DNA from: an uncultured Chlamydiae bacterium
GTDB taxonomy: Bacteria > Chlamydiota > Chlamydiia > Chlamydiales > Rhabdochlamydiaceae
Assembly (NCBI GenBank): GCA_945957075.1
Contig: CAMFJP010000002.1
Coordinates: 1 to 25,532 of the forward strand
Direction: 5' to 3'
DNA: 25,532 nucleotides
The notes beneath the pieces are model-generated. The model had not been told where the DNA came from. It made no database searches and saw only the letters and a program-made list of their open reading frames with translations. The translations under genes were made by a program, and so were the position numbers. Positions within the stretch are counted from its first letter, which is position 1. Every line of letters starts with the position of its first letter. Of the stretch, positions 14,489-21,637 are shown in pieces.

Positions 14489-15506
14489 AAACAGATTACT
14501 TTTCTTTTTAGCAAAGCTTACAAAAAAACATACAAACGCCCCTAAAGATCACTTTCTACTCGTATCCACAACAGGTCTTGGTGACAGCATATGGGCAACC
14601 CCAGCTATTCGAGCTCTGCGCGCCCACTATCCAAAGGGATACATTGCCATATTAACAAGTCAAACAGGCAAAGAAATATTTGAGACAAATCCCCACTTAG
14701 ACGAGATCTTTTTAATAGAACATCTATGGAAAGTGCTTTTTCAACTGCGCAAACGCACTATTCATACAGTCATCATATTCCACACATCACAGCGCATCAT
14801 ACTCCCCTTTTGCCGGTATATCAAAGCGCACAGGGTTATCGGCTCACCTGGAATGTATAAAGGACTAGATCACCTTTTAGATCACATTCTACCAGATACC
14901 CAATCCCATGAAATTATAAGAAGGCTACATCTTGTCCACGCAGTTGGCGCCATACCCCCTGAAAAACCACAATTGGAAATTCACATTACTAAAAAAGATA
15001 GCGCCCCCATATCCCACTATCCCCTAGAGAACGCCCTTTGTATTCATCCTGGCGCACAAAATAAATTTAAATGCTGGCCTCTTGAAAGTTTTGCGCTAGT
15101 CGCAAAAAAAATGCAGGCGAACCTACGTTGCTCCATTCTTCTAGTTGGAAGCCCCATGGAAAAAAACCAGCTACTGACTCTAAAAAACTTGATAGGCAGT
15201 GGAGACTGCATAACAGATTGCAGCATACGCAGCTATGCCGCGCTACTCAAAAAAGTGCGCCTTTTTTTAACAAATGACACCGGGCCGATGCATCTTGCAG
15301 CTGCTGTGCACACACAAACAATTGCCCTATTTGGACCAACAAACCCTCTCCGCTGCGGCCCTCTTCACGCCCCTCACGTCCACGTCCTTGCTACACAGCC
15401 CACCTGCACTCCATGTCTACGCAAAAAATGCAACGAGCCTTTCTGTCTCATGCAAATTAGCCCAGATACCGTATACACACTCGCCTCCACCCTATGGACC
15501 CAATAA
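14478..15506 (+). CDS. Family 9 glycosyltransferase (ADP-heptose:LPS heptosyltransferase-like)
   Basis: A 342-residue GT9 enzyme of the GT-B fold. The N-terminal Rossmann half has GLGDSIWATPAIRALRAHYP (from about 33); the C-terminal half has LCIHPGAQNKFKCWPLESFA and the donor-binding LTNDTGPMHLAAAV followed by ALFGPTNP. A cysteine-rich C-terminal segment, CTPCLRKKCNEPFC (about 310-323), is common in this family. It may add heptose or another sugar to lipooligosaccharide core or a surface glycan. It overlaps the pit gene by 11 bp, an odd partner for phosphate uptake. Its stop codon (15504-15506) lies in the first copy of a direct repeat. Confidence 0.88.
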   Translation: MGLKNRLLFFLAKLTKKHTNAPKDHFLLVSTTGLGDSIWATPAIRALRAHYPKGYIAILTSQTGKEIFETNPHLDEIFLIEHLWKVLFQLRKRTIHTVIIFHTSQRIILPFCRYIKAHRVIGSPGMYKGLDHLLDHILPDTQSHEIIRRLHLVHAVGAIPPEKPQLEIHITKKDSAPISHYPLENALCIHPGAQNKFKCWPLESFALVAKKMQANLRCSILLVGSPMEKNQLLTLKNLIGSGDCITDCSIRSYAALLKKVRLFLTNDTGPMHLAAAVHTQTIALFGPTNPLRCGPLHAPHVHVLATQPTCTPCLRKKCNEPFCLMQISPDTVYTLASTLWTQ

Positions 15507-15681
15507 CCTAACTCATGTTACGCAGCCGCTGATTCTGCCTTGTAACACGAGCAAGTTGAATAATATTTTCACCATAGAGATCACAGAGGCGCGCCTCTGC
15601 GTGCTCTGTGATCTCTATGGTGAAATATTTTAATTTGTGTTATGCGTCTGCATAACACGAATAACCTAACTCAATTTACGC
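15502..15681. repeat. Nested hairpins flanked by a direct repeat
   Basis: AATAACCTAACTCA occurs at 15502-15515 and 15660-15673, both followed after two bases by TTACGC. Between the copies are three hairpins: 15518-15544 (TTAC/GTAA and GCAG/CTGC), a 22-bp perfect inverted repeat 15567-15588 with 15604-15625 whose centre holds AGAGGCGCGCCTCT, and GTGTTATGC-GTCT-GCATAACAC at 15637-15658. TAACACGA also occurs twice (15543-15550, 15653-15660). The layout resembles a small palindromic element inserted with duplication of flanking DNA, or one palindrome inserted in another. Confidence 0.75.
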
Positions 15682-15686
15682 GATTA

Positions 15687-15724
15687 TAAAAAAGAAAAAA
15701 GACCCTCTGCTAAGAGAGGGCCTT
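15687..15724 (-). terminator. Intrinsic terminator of the downstream porin-like gene (15744-16859)
   Basis: Read on the minus strand: CCCTCT (15720-15715) and AGAGGG (15708-15703) form a stem with a six-base loop, then a T-rich tract corresponding to the A-run 15690-15700. It begins about 20 bp after the stop codon. Confidence 0.85.
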
Positions 15725-15743
15725 TTGACAAAGAAATGGCTTA

Positions 15744-16859
15744 TTAGAAATCAAAGCGAGCAGACAATGTCCAACCTTGAAGCGTTAGATCACCATAGCC
15801 TGTAGAGATAGAGCCTTGGGCTGTATCGTCAACAAAGCGGAAAAGTTGATTCTGGCCAGGAAGCCAATGCACCTCATATCCCGCCTGAACGCCTAAATGA
15901 AAGCGATCATCATCAAACATATGATCCCAACGCAGACCTAAAGCTAAGTCTAAAATAAACTTTCCAGATTGTTTGTGACGCTCTGCATCAAGCTGCTCTT
16001 TTTTTACATTAAGTAAGTTTTTAAAGTCCTGATCTTCATCAAATTTAAAGTGACCAAACAGAGCAGAAACTGCCATATCTCCATAGATGCTCCAGCCGCC
16101 GCCAAGGCCCCACTGAGTATTTAAACCACCACGTGGTCCAAGACCCCAGAAGTTGTTTTTAAGATCGATATCAACATCCCCTTGCATCGATTGAACAACA
16201 ACGTATGTAGCATTGTCGTAGTCAATGTCGAGTTTTTGATGAATCCAACCACTTCTAAGACCCATAAAAGGACGAAGAGTTAACCACTTACTTGTAAAAA
16301 ACTCACGACCAAGTTCTAGATCAATAAGGTTTACACGCAACTTCCAATCTGCTTTCGCTTTTGTACATGTAGGATTGGAGCTTGAATTAGTATAGGCATT
16401 TAACCATGTAGGGAAAAGTGTCCCTCCTTCATCTGCATGTTCTTCACCATGACCATGATTATGAATACGTGTCCAGTTCGCATAAAGATCCCAACCATCA
16501 TGAGGAGTATTGTAACCCACACCTATACGAAATCCACAGTTCCAATCTCCATGAGGATCTCTTACGTCAGAATCATTTGCAAACGAAACGCCGTGCTCAT
16601 TTTCTAAAACGTAGATCAAATTGTCTTCAACGGCTTTCCAATAAAGGAAATCGGCTGTGACAAATAGATCGCAGCCATCTTTTACCTGAGGTCTACCATT
16701 GGGATTAATCATTCCATTTGCGCTTTTTCTATGCTCTAGTGCACTTACGCGATTTTCCAAATTACGCATTTGGGCATCATCAGCAGCACTCAAAAGACTT
16801 GTACAAGCGACAAGTGATGCAGCAGCTGCAAGCCACACCTTTTGCGATTTGCGATTCAT
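15744..16859 (-). CDS. MOMP-like/Lpg1974-family pore-forming outer membrane protein (copy 1)
   Basis: A 371-residue beta-barrel protein. The N-terminal segment about 1-25 is a signal peptide (charged start, then WLAAAASLVACTSLLSA). A short coiled-coil-like stretch, MRNLENRVSALEHR, follows, and then the porin body starting FVTADFLYWKAVEDNL. The chain ends in the aromatic LSARFDF typical of barrels inserted by the BAM machinery. It shares with copy 2 DLELGREFF/HFF, SKWL..RP.MGLR, GGWSIYGD/GSGWSIYGD and QGWTLSARFDF. It has its own promoter, a strong AGGGGGATCC ribosome-binding site and a terminator. Likely a major porin or part of the disulfide-linked envelope. Confidence 0.83.
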   Translation of the reverse strand: MNRKSQKVWLAAAASLVACTSLLSAADDAQMRNLENRVSALEHRKSANGMINPNGRPQVKDGCDLFVTADFLYWKAVEDNLIYVLENEHGVSFANDSDVRDPHGDWNCGFRIGVGYNTPHDGWDLYANWTRIHNHGHGEEHADEGGTLFPTWLNAYTNSSSNPTCTKAKADWKLRVNLIDLELGREFFTSKWLTLRPFMGLRSGWIHQKLDIDYDNATYVVVQSMQGDVDIDLKNNFWGLGPRGGLNTQWGLGGGWSIYGDMAVSALFGHFKFDEDQDFKNLLNVKKEQLDAERHKQSGKFILDLALGLRWDHMFDDDRFHLGVQAGYEVHWLPGQNQLFRFVDDTAQGSISTGYGDLTLQGWTLSARFDF

Positions 16860-16881
16860 AAGGATCCCCCTGGGTTTAACT

Positions 16882-16977
16882 CAAGATGTCTTTTCGATTG
16901 AATCCGGTGCGATTACAGCGGACAACGAATAGGTCTACTCTAAATTTTATCAACCATTTTGGTCAATAGACATCTTG
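16882..16977. repeat. Widely spaced 10-bp inverted repeat spanning the copy 1 porin promoter and leader
   Basis: CAAGATGTCT (16882-16891) and AGACATCTTG (16968-16977) are exact reverse complements 76 bp apart. One lies just upstream of the -35 element, the other in the untranslated leader 23-32 bp before the start codon. They could be paired regulator sites, or could fold the 5' leader if transcription began further upstream. No regulator is known to me for this sequence. Confidence 0.4.
16937..16966 (-). promoter_or_regulatory. Promoter of porin-like copy 1
   Basis: Minus strand TTGACC (16966-16961), 18 bases, TAGAGT (16942-16937). The same TATTGACC-N18-TAGA(G/T)T layout stands before copy 2, which supports both. 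The leader would be about 70 bases and ends in AGGGGGATCCTT before the ATG. Confidence 0.6.
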
Positions 16978-16980
16978 TAA

Positions 16981-17013
16981 AAAAAAAAAGCCTGTCCCCT
17001 AAGGAACAGGCTT
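16981..17013 (-). terminator. Intrinsic terminator of porin-like copy 2
   Basis: Minus strand stem AAGCCTGT (17013-17006) with ACAGGCTT (16995-16988), ten-base loop that can pair further, then about ten Ts (A-run 16979-16989). It starts about 29 bp after the stop of the copy 2 gene and would separate it from copy 1. Confidence 0.9.
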
Positions 17014-17041
17014 TTAATCAGAACAGGTTTACACCCTGTGA

Positions 17042-18181
17042 TTAGAAGTCAAAACGTGCAGAAAGTGTCCAGCCCTGTGTGCCCAAATCTCCACGCTCAT
17101 GTGTGAAGGTCTGAGATCCAGCACCGGCCTGTCCAAATACGCGCCATAGCTGGTTCTGAGAGAAAAAGAGGTGGTGCTCCCATCCCAAAGATACAGCAAG
17201 ATGCCATTTAGCTTTGTTGAATGTATGCTCATACATAAGCCCAAGACCTAGATCTGTGATCGCTCTTGTAGCATGGAATGAATCTTCAAAGTCAAGTACA
17301 TCTGAGCCACTAGCTGCAAATGCGACTTTACCATCTTCCTCATAGTGAACATGGAAACGTCCGTACAACAAGGAAATCGCAGCATCGCCATAGATGCTCC
17401 AACCAGATCCAAGCCCCCAACGGGTATTAAATCCGCCGCGCACTCCAAGGCCTGTATACTTATTAGTCATCTCTGTTTCATCAGAAACAAAACTTCCGTG
17501 AAAATCAGTATCTATATTGCGCAAACATGAGTAATCAATGTCATAATGTTGTTTTACCCATGCAGCTCTAAGACCCATATGTGGACGAACAGAAAGCCAC
17601 TTACTTACAAAAAAGTGTCTTCCAAGCTCTAAATCAATAAGATTTAGACGCAACTTCCAATGCGCATCAACATCACTTGCAGAGATCTGATTCATGTTAT
17701 CTGCAGGAACAAGATCTGTGAAAAGTGGGAAAAACACATGCCCACCACCTTGGCAATTACCAGATGATTCATCCTCATGTGCTGTTGTATTAAAGTGTGT
17801 CCAGTTGGCATAAAGATCCCAACCATCATGGTCGAATCTATAACCAAGACCCAATTTAAAACCAACATCCCAATGGAAATCTAGATTTTCCATCTCTCCA
17901 TCATGAATTGTTCTGTTACCAGAATTGGCTTCATCTGTAATGCCAAATTCAAGTCCATCTTCATGTGCATTCCAATAAAATACAGAACCTGTAATGAACC
18001 ACCCTTTTGGATCGCGCAGCTTGTAGTTTGCGCTAGGTGTAATAGTCATATCAGGTCCCTGCCCAGAAGGAGGCATCATATCATCCCCCTTCTGATTACC
18101 CTCTGCTGCGCACAGCGCGCTTGTGAAGGCAACAAAAGATGCGGCGGCAAGTGGCCACATTGTTTTCAACTTCAGATCCAT
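17042..18181 (-). CDS. MOMP-like/Lpg1974-family pore-forming outer membrane protein (copy 2)
   Basis: A 379-residue paralog of copy 1. A signal peptide (about 1-26, WPLAAASFVAFTSALCA) is followed by a short linker and the barrel, opening GWFITGSVFYWNAHEDGLEF and ending QGWTLSARFDF. Conserved blocks with copy 1 include FDHDGWDLYANWTHF, LRLNLIDLELGRHFF and GSGWSIYGDAAISLLYG. Variable stretches between the blocks, many rich in Asp, His and Gly, would be surface loops. Separate promoters and terminators mean the two can be expressed independently. It lies directly downstream of sctT on the same strand, without a strong terminator between, so some read-through from the secretion operon is possible. 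Confidence 0.83.
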   Translation of the reverse strand: MDLKLKTMWPLAAASFVAFTSALCAAEGNQKGDDMMPPSGQGPDMTITPSANYKLRDPKGWFITGSVFYWNAHEDGLEFGITDEANSGNRTIHDGEMENLDFHWDVGFKLGLGYRFDHDGWDLYANWTHFNTTAHEDESSGNCQGGGHVFFPLFTDLVPADNMNQISASDVDAHWKLRLNLIDLELGRHFFVSKWLSVRPHMGLRAAWVKQHYDIDYSCLRNIDTDFHGSFVSDETEMTNKYTGLGVRGGFNTRWGLGSGWSIYGDAAISLLYGRFHVHYEEDGKVAFAASGSDVLDFEDSFHATRAITDLGLGLMYEHTFNKAKWHLAVSLGWEHHLFFSQNQLWRVFGQAGAGSQTFTHERGDLGTQGWTLSARFDF

Positions 18182-18269
18182 AAAGATCCCCCTAGGTTTG
18201 GATCAACATACAAATAAAAACAATTCCTTTCCGATATCCCCATACTTGGAAATACCCCTTAATGACCTC

Positions 18270-18299
18270 AATCTATTTTTTCATGGAATTTTAGGTCAA
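18270..18299 (-). promoter_or_regulatory. Promoter of porin-like copy 2
   Basis: Minus strand TTGACC (18299-18294), 18 bases, TAGATT (18275-18270), about 20 bp after the sctT stop. TGACCT in the -35 region and AGGTCA just after the -10 form an inverted pair. The long leader (about 80 bases) ends in AGGGGGATCTTT before the ATG, almost the same as in copy 1. Confidence 0.6.
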
Positions 18300-18318
18300 T
18301 AAAAAATATGATATCTAT

Positions 18319-19152
18319 TTATATTTTCATGGAGTCGATAAAAAAATCGAGTTTCTGAAGCCACAGAAGTGATTGTTTGCCTACCTGTTGCAAGATAAAA
18401 AACCAGCCCGCCCACAGCATTGCAAGGCCAAGAAGAGACTTAATAGACATGCCCAAAAAGGCAATCTGCACCTGGGGAGCTAATCTGTTTGCTATCCCTA
18501 GAAAAGCTTCTGCCATCAAAATAGCAACAAGCGAGGGGGCTGCAAGCTGTATCGAAATGGATAAAAAATAGGTGAGTAGAGATAGAGCCCCCTGCCAAAA
18601 GGGAACTGAAAGGGAAAAAAAATAAGAAGAGACCCCAACGTCAACAGGTAGCACCTGATATGTGCGCAAAAGGGTTTGAAAAAAGATAAAAGGCCCCCCA
18701 ATCTCAAAAAAAAGAACAATAAAAACATAGTTATAAAGAAGTCCAAGCGGAGATGCTTGAGACTGCACAGTAGGATCTGTCACCTGCAAGGCAGAAGAGC
18801 CCCTTGCAAAATCAATGAGCACACCAGCTGATTGTGCGATATAAAAAGGAAGAGTACACAGCATAGCCAGCATAGTCCCAATTAACACCTCTTTGACACA
18901 ATACCCTATAAACACAGCATCAAAGGCCATCGGATGGGTGGTATTTGTAATCAATGTAGGCAATAAAATCACAGTAAGACAAATGGTAAGACCCATTTTT
19001 ACGCTACCCGGGAGCTTAGCTCCTAAAAATGGAGCAATCGCTACAACCGGTGCCATACGCATTAAAGCGAGAGTAAATAGAGCTACAAAGGTAGGGAGCG
19101 AAACATTGGAAAAACTAAGAATAAAAGAGTAGTAATCTTGTGTTGGTGTCAC
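18319..19152 (-). CDS. sctT: Type III secretion export apparatus protein SctT
   Basis: Polytopic inner-membrane component of the export gate (YscT/SpaR/FliR family). Family blocks seen are LMRMAPVVAIAPFLGAKLPG, IDFARGSSALQVTDPTVQSQ and SPLGLLYNYVFIVLFFEIGGP, with about six to eight hydrophobic stretches. I place the start at the GTG 19152, which overlaps the sctS stop as GTGA and yields 277 residues, a normal size. A frame from ATG 19224 would overlap sctS by 76 bp and add a cysteine-rich N-terminus with no family counterpart. It is the last gene of the secretion operon; the copy 2 porin promoter follows at once. Confidence 0.93.
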   Translation of the reverse strand: MTPTQDYYSFILSFSNVSLPTFVALFTLALMRMAPVVAIAPFLGAKLPGSVKMGLTICLTVILLPTLITNTTHPMAFDAVFIGYCVKEVLIGTMLAMLCTLPFYIAQSAGVLIDFARGSSALQVTDPTVQSQASPLGLLYNYVFIVLFFEIGGPFIFFQTLLRTYQVLPVDVGVSSYFFSLSVPFWQGALSLLTYFLSISIQLAAPSLVAILMAEAFLGIANRLAPQVQIAFLGMSIKSLLGLAMLWAGWFFILQQVGKQSLLWLQKLDFFIDSMKI

Positions 19153-19424
19153 GTCACAGAAGTCCACTGCGGAAACTTTACAAAAATCATTTGTGCAAAT
19201 TGCACAATTTGCGCTGTGAGCCACCCCCCCATTACTAAAAGGGTCACAATCACAGCAAGCAACTTCACCATAAAAGAAAGGGTTTGTTCTTGAATCTGCG
19301 TTGCCGCCTGAAAAATAGCAACAAATAAGCCCAGCATCGTACTAATAAGAATCGGAGGGCCTGACAGAAGCAGGATCAAAAGCAAGGCCTGATACGAAAG
19401 CTGATAAATTTCTGCACTAAACAC
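19149..19424 (-). CDS. sctS: Type III secretion export apparatus protein SctS
   Basis: Small export-gate subunit, 91 residues, with two membrane helices (about 15-38 and 52-77) and the strongly conserved motif FQAATQIQEQTLSF between them, as in FliQ/YscS. SctS with SctR and SctT builds the helical export gate through which substrates leave. It starts with GTG at 19424, supported by AGGTAG six bases upstream within the end of sctR, three bases after the sctR stop. Its stop overlaps the sctT start. Confidence 0.95.
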   Translation of the reverse strand: MFSAEIYQLSYQALLLILLLSGPPILISTMLGLFVAIFQAATQIQEQTLSFMVKLLAVIVTLLVMGGWLTAQIVQFAQMIFVKFPQWTSVT

Positions 19425-19427
19425 GCG

Positions 19428-20273
19428 CTACCTAAATGAAAGAACAAGTCCTTGAATAATCAACGTCCAACCATCTACCACAACCAAAAGTAGCAACTTT
19501 AAGGGCAAAGCAATAGTCAATGGAGATAACATCATCATACCCATAGCAAGTAAAATATTGGAAGTCACAAGATCTATAACAAAAAAGGGTAAATAGACAA
19601 GAACTCCAATTTCAAATGCTGTTTTGAGTTGAGAAGTAATAAACGAAGGAATCAAAATAATAAAATCCTTCATGTCCATTGTTTTACGAAACTCTTCTGG
19701 AAATGACTTATACGCAAGTTGGTAAAAGCTAGTTAAGTGTTTGGGGATGGTATTTCTATATAAAAAATCACGTAAAGGCTCTTTTGCCTTATCTGCAAGT
19801 TGAACAACATAATCTGCAGTAGGGCCTGAAAAAAGTTGTTCAGGAGCCGCTTTTTTAGCAAAATCCCCTGCAGCCTGATACATAGCAAGACCTGTTGGAT
19901 ACATAACATAAATTGTCATGAGCAAAGCAATACCATTAATCACCTGATTTGGAGGAGATTGCTGTACTCCAAGCGCATTGCGCACAAGAGAAAGAACAAT
20001 CACTATTTTTACGTAGGAGGTAAGTAGCATGACAGCAAAGGGCAAAAGAGCAAGTCCTGCCAAAACCCCAAGCTCTATTGTAAGCGCTGGAGGTGGCGTC
20101 TCATGAGTCTCTATAAGAGCAACGGGGGCCTGCTGTTGAGCGCTACTTGCTATAGAAGGAAGAACGGCTACGATCAAAACAAAACAAAGGAGGATCATAG
20201 ATCGCTTGTAACACACTCTCTTTATAGCCAAATAAAGAGCCGAAAAAGTCCGTTTACTTATTATACTTTTCAA
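19428..20273 (-). CDS. sctR: Type III secretion export apparatus protein SctR
   Basis: Export-gate core subunit of the FliP/YscR/SpaP family. The signatures MLLTSYVKIVIVLSLVRNALG and QQSPPNQVINGIALLMTIYVMYP are intact, followed by a soluble segment and VLVYLPFFVIDLVTSNILLAMGM. The 281-residue frame begins with TTG at 20273, which has GGAGG six bases upstream, inside the end of sctL (20 bp overlap). An ATG at residue 26 (20198) would start right at a signal-like hydrophobic segment, MILLCFVLIVAVLPSIASSA, and is a fair alternative. In either form a cleavable or anchoring N-terminal segment precedes the core. Confidence 0.94.
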   Translation of the reverse strand: MKSIISKRTFSALYLAIKRVCYKRSMILLCFVLIVAVLPSIASSAQQQAPVALIETHETPPPALTIELGVLAGLALLPFAVMLLTSYVKIVIVLSLVRNALGVQQSPPNQVINGIALLMTIYVMYPTGLAMYQAAGDFAKKAAPEQLFSGPTADYVVQLADKAKEPLRDFLYRNTIPKHLTSFYQLAYKSFPEEFRKTMDMKDFIILIPSFITSQLKTAFEIGVLVYLPFFVIDLVTSNILLAMGMMMLSPLTIALPLKLLLLVVVDGWTLIIQGLVLSFR

Positions 20274-20874
20274 ACGCTGCCTCCAAAGCCCGCCACTGAT
20301 TTTCCATACTCGCGTTGATGATACCTGTATCTGTTTTAATCATACAACTACCGGGCTCTATATCCTCCCGTTCTTGGATGGCAAAAAGCTCAATTCTTTC
20401 AAAAATCTCTTTCATCCTTGGTTTGTTTTGCTCTAAAATCGCTTTATCTCCCTTATGCACATAAATAGTCACGTGCTTGCTTTGTGTCGCTGGAACCAAA
20501 GCCTGCATCACAATATCGACGATACGCTCTGGATGCATTTTGAGCTCACCAGCTACTACTTTTTGCGCTGCCTTTAAAGCAATGGGCAAGATTTTATGCA
20601 TGACCTCGTGGCGCAGCTCTTTCAACTGATTATCTAAATAGACGATATGTTGATTAAAGGTGCTTAACCCCTCATCAAAACCCTCTTTTTGCGCTTTTGC
20701 GCGCACCTCTTCACATTGACGCTCCAGCTCTTTTTGCCGCTCTTCTATATCCCTTTTAACTTCATCTAGTAAGTTTTTGGAATCAATAAGAACACCATAT
20801 TCCTCAGAAGAGAGCACCTTCTGCTCTTGAGGTCTATGCAATGAACCCCGATAGAAGAGGGAAAAAAATTTCAT
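20254..20874 (-). CDS. sctL: Type III secretion ATPase regulator/stator SctL
   Basis: A 206-residue FliH/YscL-type protein that links the secretion ATPase to the cytoplasmic sorting platform and restrains its activity. Residues about 30-65 form a charged coiled coil (LLDEVKRDIEERQKELERQ), followed by the E-K-G-F-DEGL region and a C-terminal domain (about 100-206) with LKAAQKVVAGELKMHPERIV and IEPGSCMIKTDTGIINAS. There is no signal or membrane helix. It overlaps sctK by 4 bp (ATGA) and sctR by 20 bp. The ATPase gene itself is not in the window. Confidence 0.9.
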   Translation of the reverse strand: MKFFSLFYRGSLHRPQEQKVLSSEEYGVLIDSKNLLDEVKRDIEERQKELERQCEEVRAKAQKEGFDEGLSTFNQHIVYLDNQLKELRHEVMHKILPIALKAAQKVVAGELKMHPERIVDIVMQALVPATQSKHVTIYVHKGDKAILEQNKPRMKEIFERIELFAIQEREDIEPGSCMIKTDTGIINASMENQWRALEAAFEKYNK

Positions 20875-21632
20875 AGTCTTTCCTTTTTTATAAAAGAGAG
20901 CGCATCGACCACTTGCTCTTCAAGAATTTTGCCAGCGTGAGAGGGCACTGTTGGAACACATAGAGCCTGCAGCCCCTCTCCAAGAGCCTTGTCTACTTTG
21001 TGCTGAATATACCATATAAGACTCTCTTGCTGACCATAAAGAGCCTTTGCCAATCGATTAAGCCCCCTTTGACGCACAAAAGCCCTCAATACAGACTCCG
21101 TTAACTCTCCTTGATAAATACCCATAGCTTTAAACAAAATAGGCTCTTGATGCTGCATAAGGTCTTGCACCCACACTTTTTCAGCGGGAGTCAGGACACC
21201 ATATATCTTATTGATACGCGCTTTTTCGATCATCTTGCGCATATCCACAGCTAAGTCACGCAGTCCTAATCGATCTATTAACTCAATCACAAGATTGCAA
21301 GGCAAAGCATACAAAGCATCAAATGACGTTTTGGCAAGATACTGCCTAGGAATAATAGTACGATTGCCAAGTAGCGCTGTACAAAGCGCCCTTTGAATAA
21401 AAAGACGCCCCAAAGATGTTACCTTTACAGAAGATGGTTGTATACGCAAAACATCTGATAAAATGTCTACCTGCCATGGGGCTAAAACCCCAAGCGCAAA
21501 ACGGATATCCTCTTCACTATATTTTGCAAAAACAGGCAAAAGCCAAGAAGGGTGCACATCTTCTATAAAGGCAAGAGCATCGAGTTCTTTAACAGGATGT
21601 TCTAAAACATAGGCTCTGTCAAAACCATCCAT
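20871..21632 (-). CDS. SctK-like type III secretion protein (chlamydial CT560-type)
   Basis: A 253-residue helical, soluble protein between sctJ and sctL, the place occupied in Chlamydia by CT560, which I recall being treated as the SctK (YscK/OrgA) counterpart of the sorting platform. Sequence alone gives little: repeated leucine-rich helices such as SEEDIRFALGVLAPWQVDILSDVL are faintly reminiscent of FliG-type helical repeats, and a basic RMIEKARINKIYG segment follows. No signal peptide or membrane helix. AGAGGAC precedes the ATG at good spacing. The start is 5 bp after the sctJ stop and the stop overlaps sctL. The assignment is based mainly on position. Confidence 0.7.
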   Translation of the reverse strand: MDGFDRAYVLEHPVKELDALAFIEDVHPSWLLPVFAKYSEEDIRFALGVLAPWQVDILSDVLRIQPSSVKVTSLGRLFIQRALCTALLGNRTIIPRQYLAKTSFDALYALPCNLVIELIDRLGLRDLAVDMRKMIEKARINKIYGVLTPAEKVWVQDLMQHQEPILFKAMGIYQGELTESVLRAFVRQRGLNRLAKALYGQQESLIWYIQHKVDKALGEGLQALCVPTVPSHAGKILEEQVVDALSFIKKERL

Positions 21633-21637
21633 GTCCT

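Noticed and set aside
18300..18330. Terminator between sctT and porin copy 2
   Set aside because: Only an AT-only stem (AAAATAT with ATATTTT) is present; too weak to support.
19152..19224. ATG-initiated 24-residue extension of sctT
   Set aside because: It would overlap sctS by 76 bp and add cysteine-rich residues that are the shifted frame of the sctS end; the GTG at 19152 fits coupling and length.
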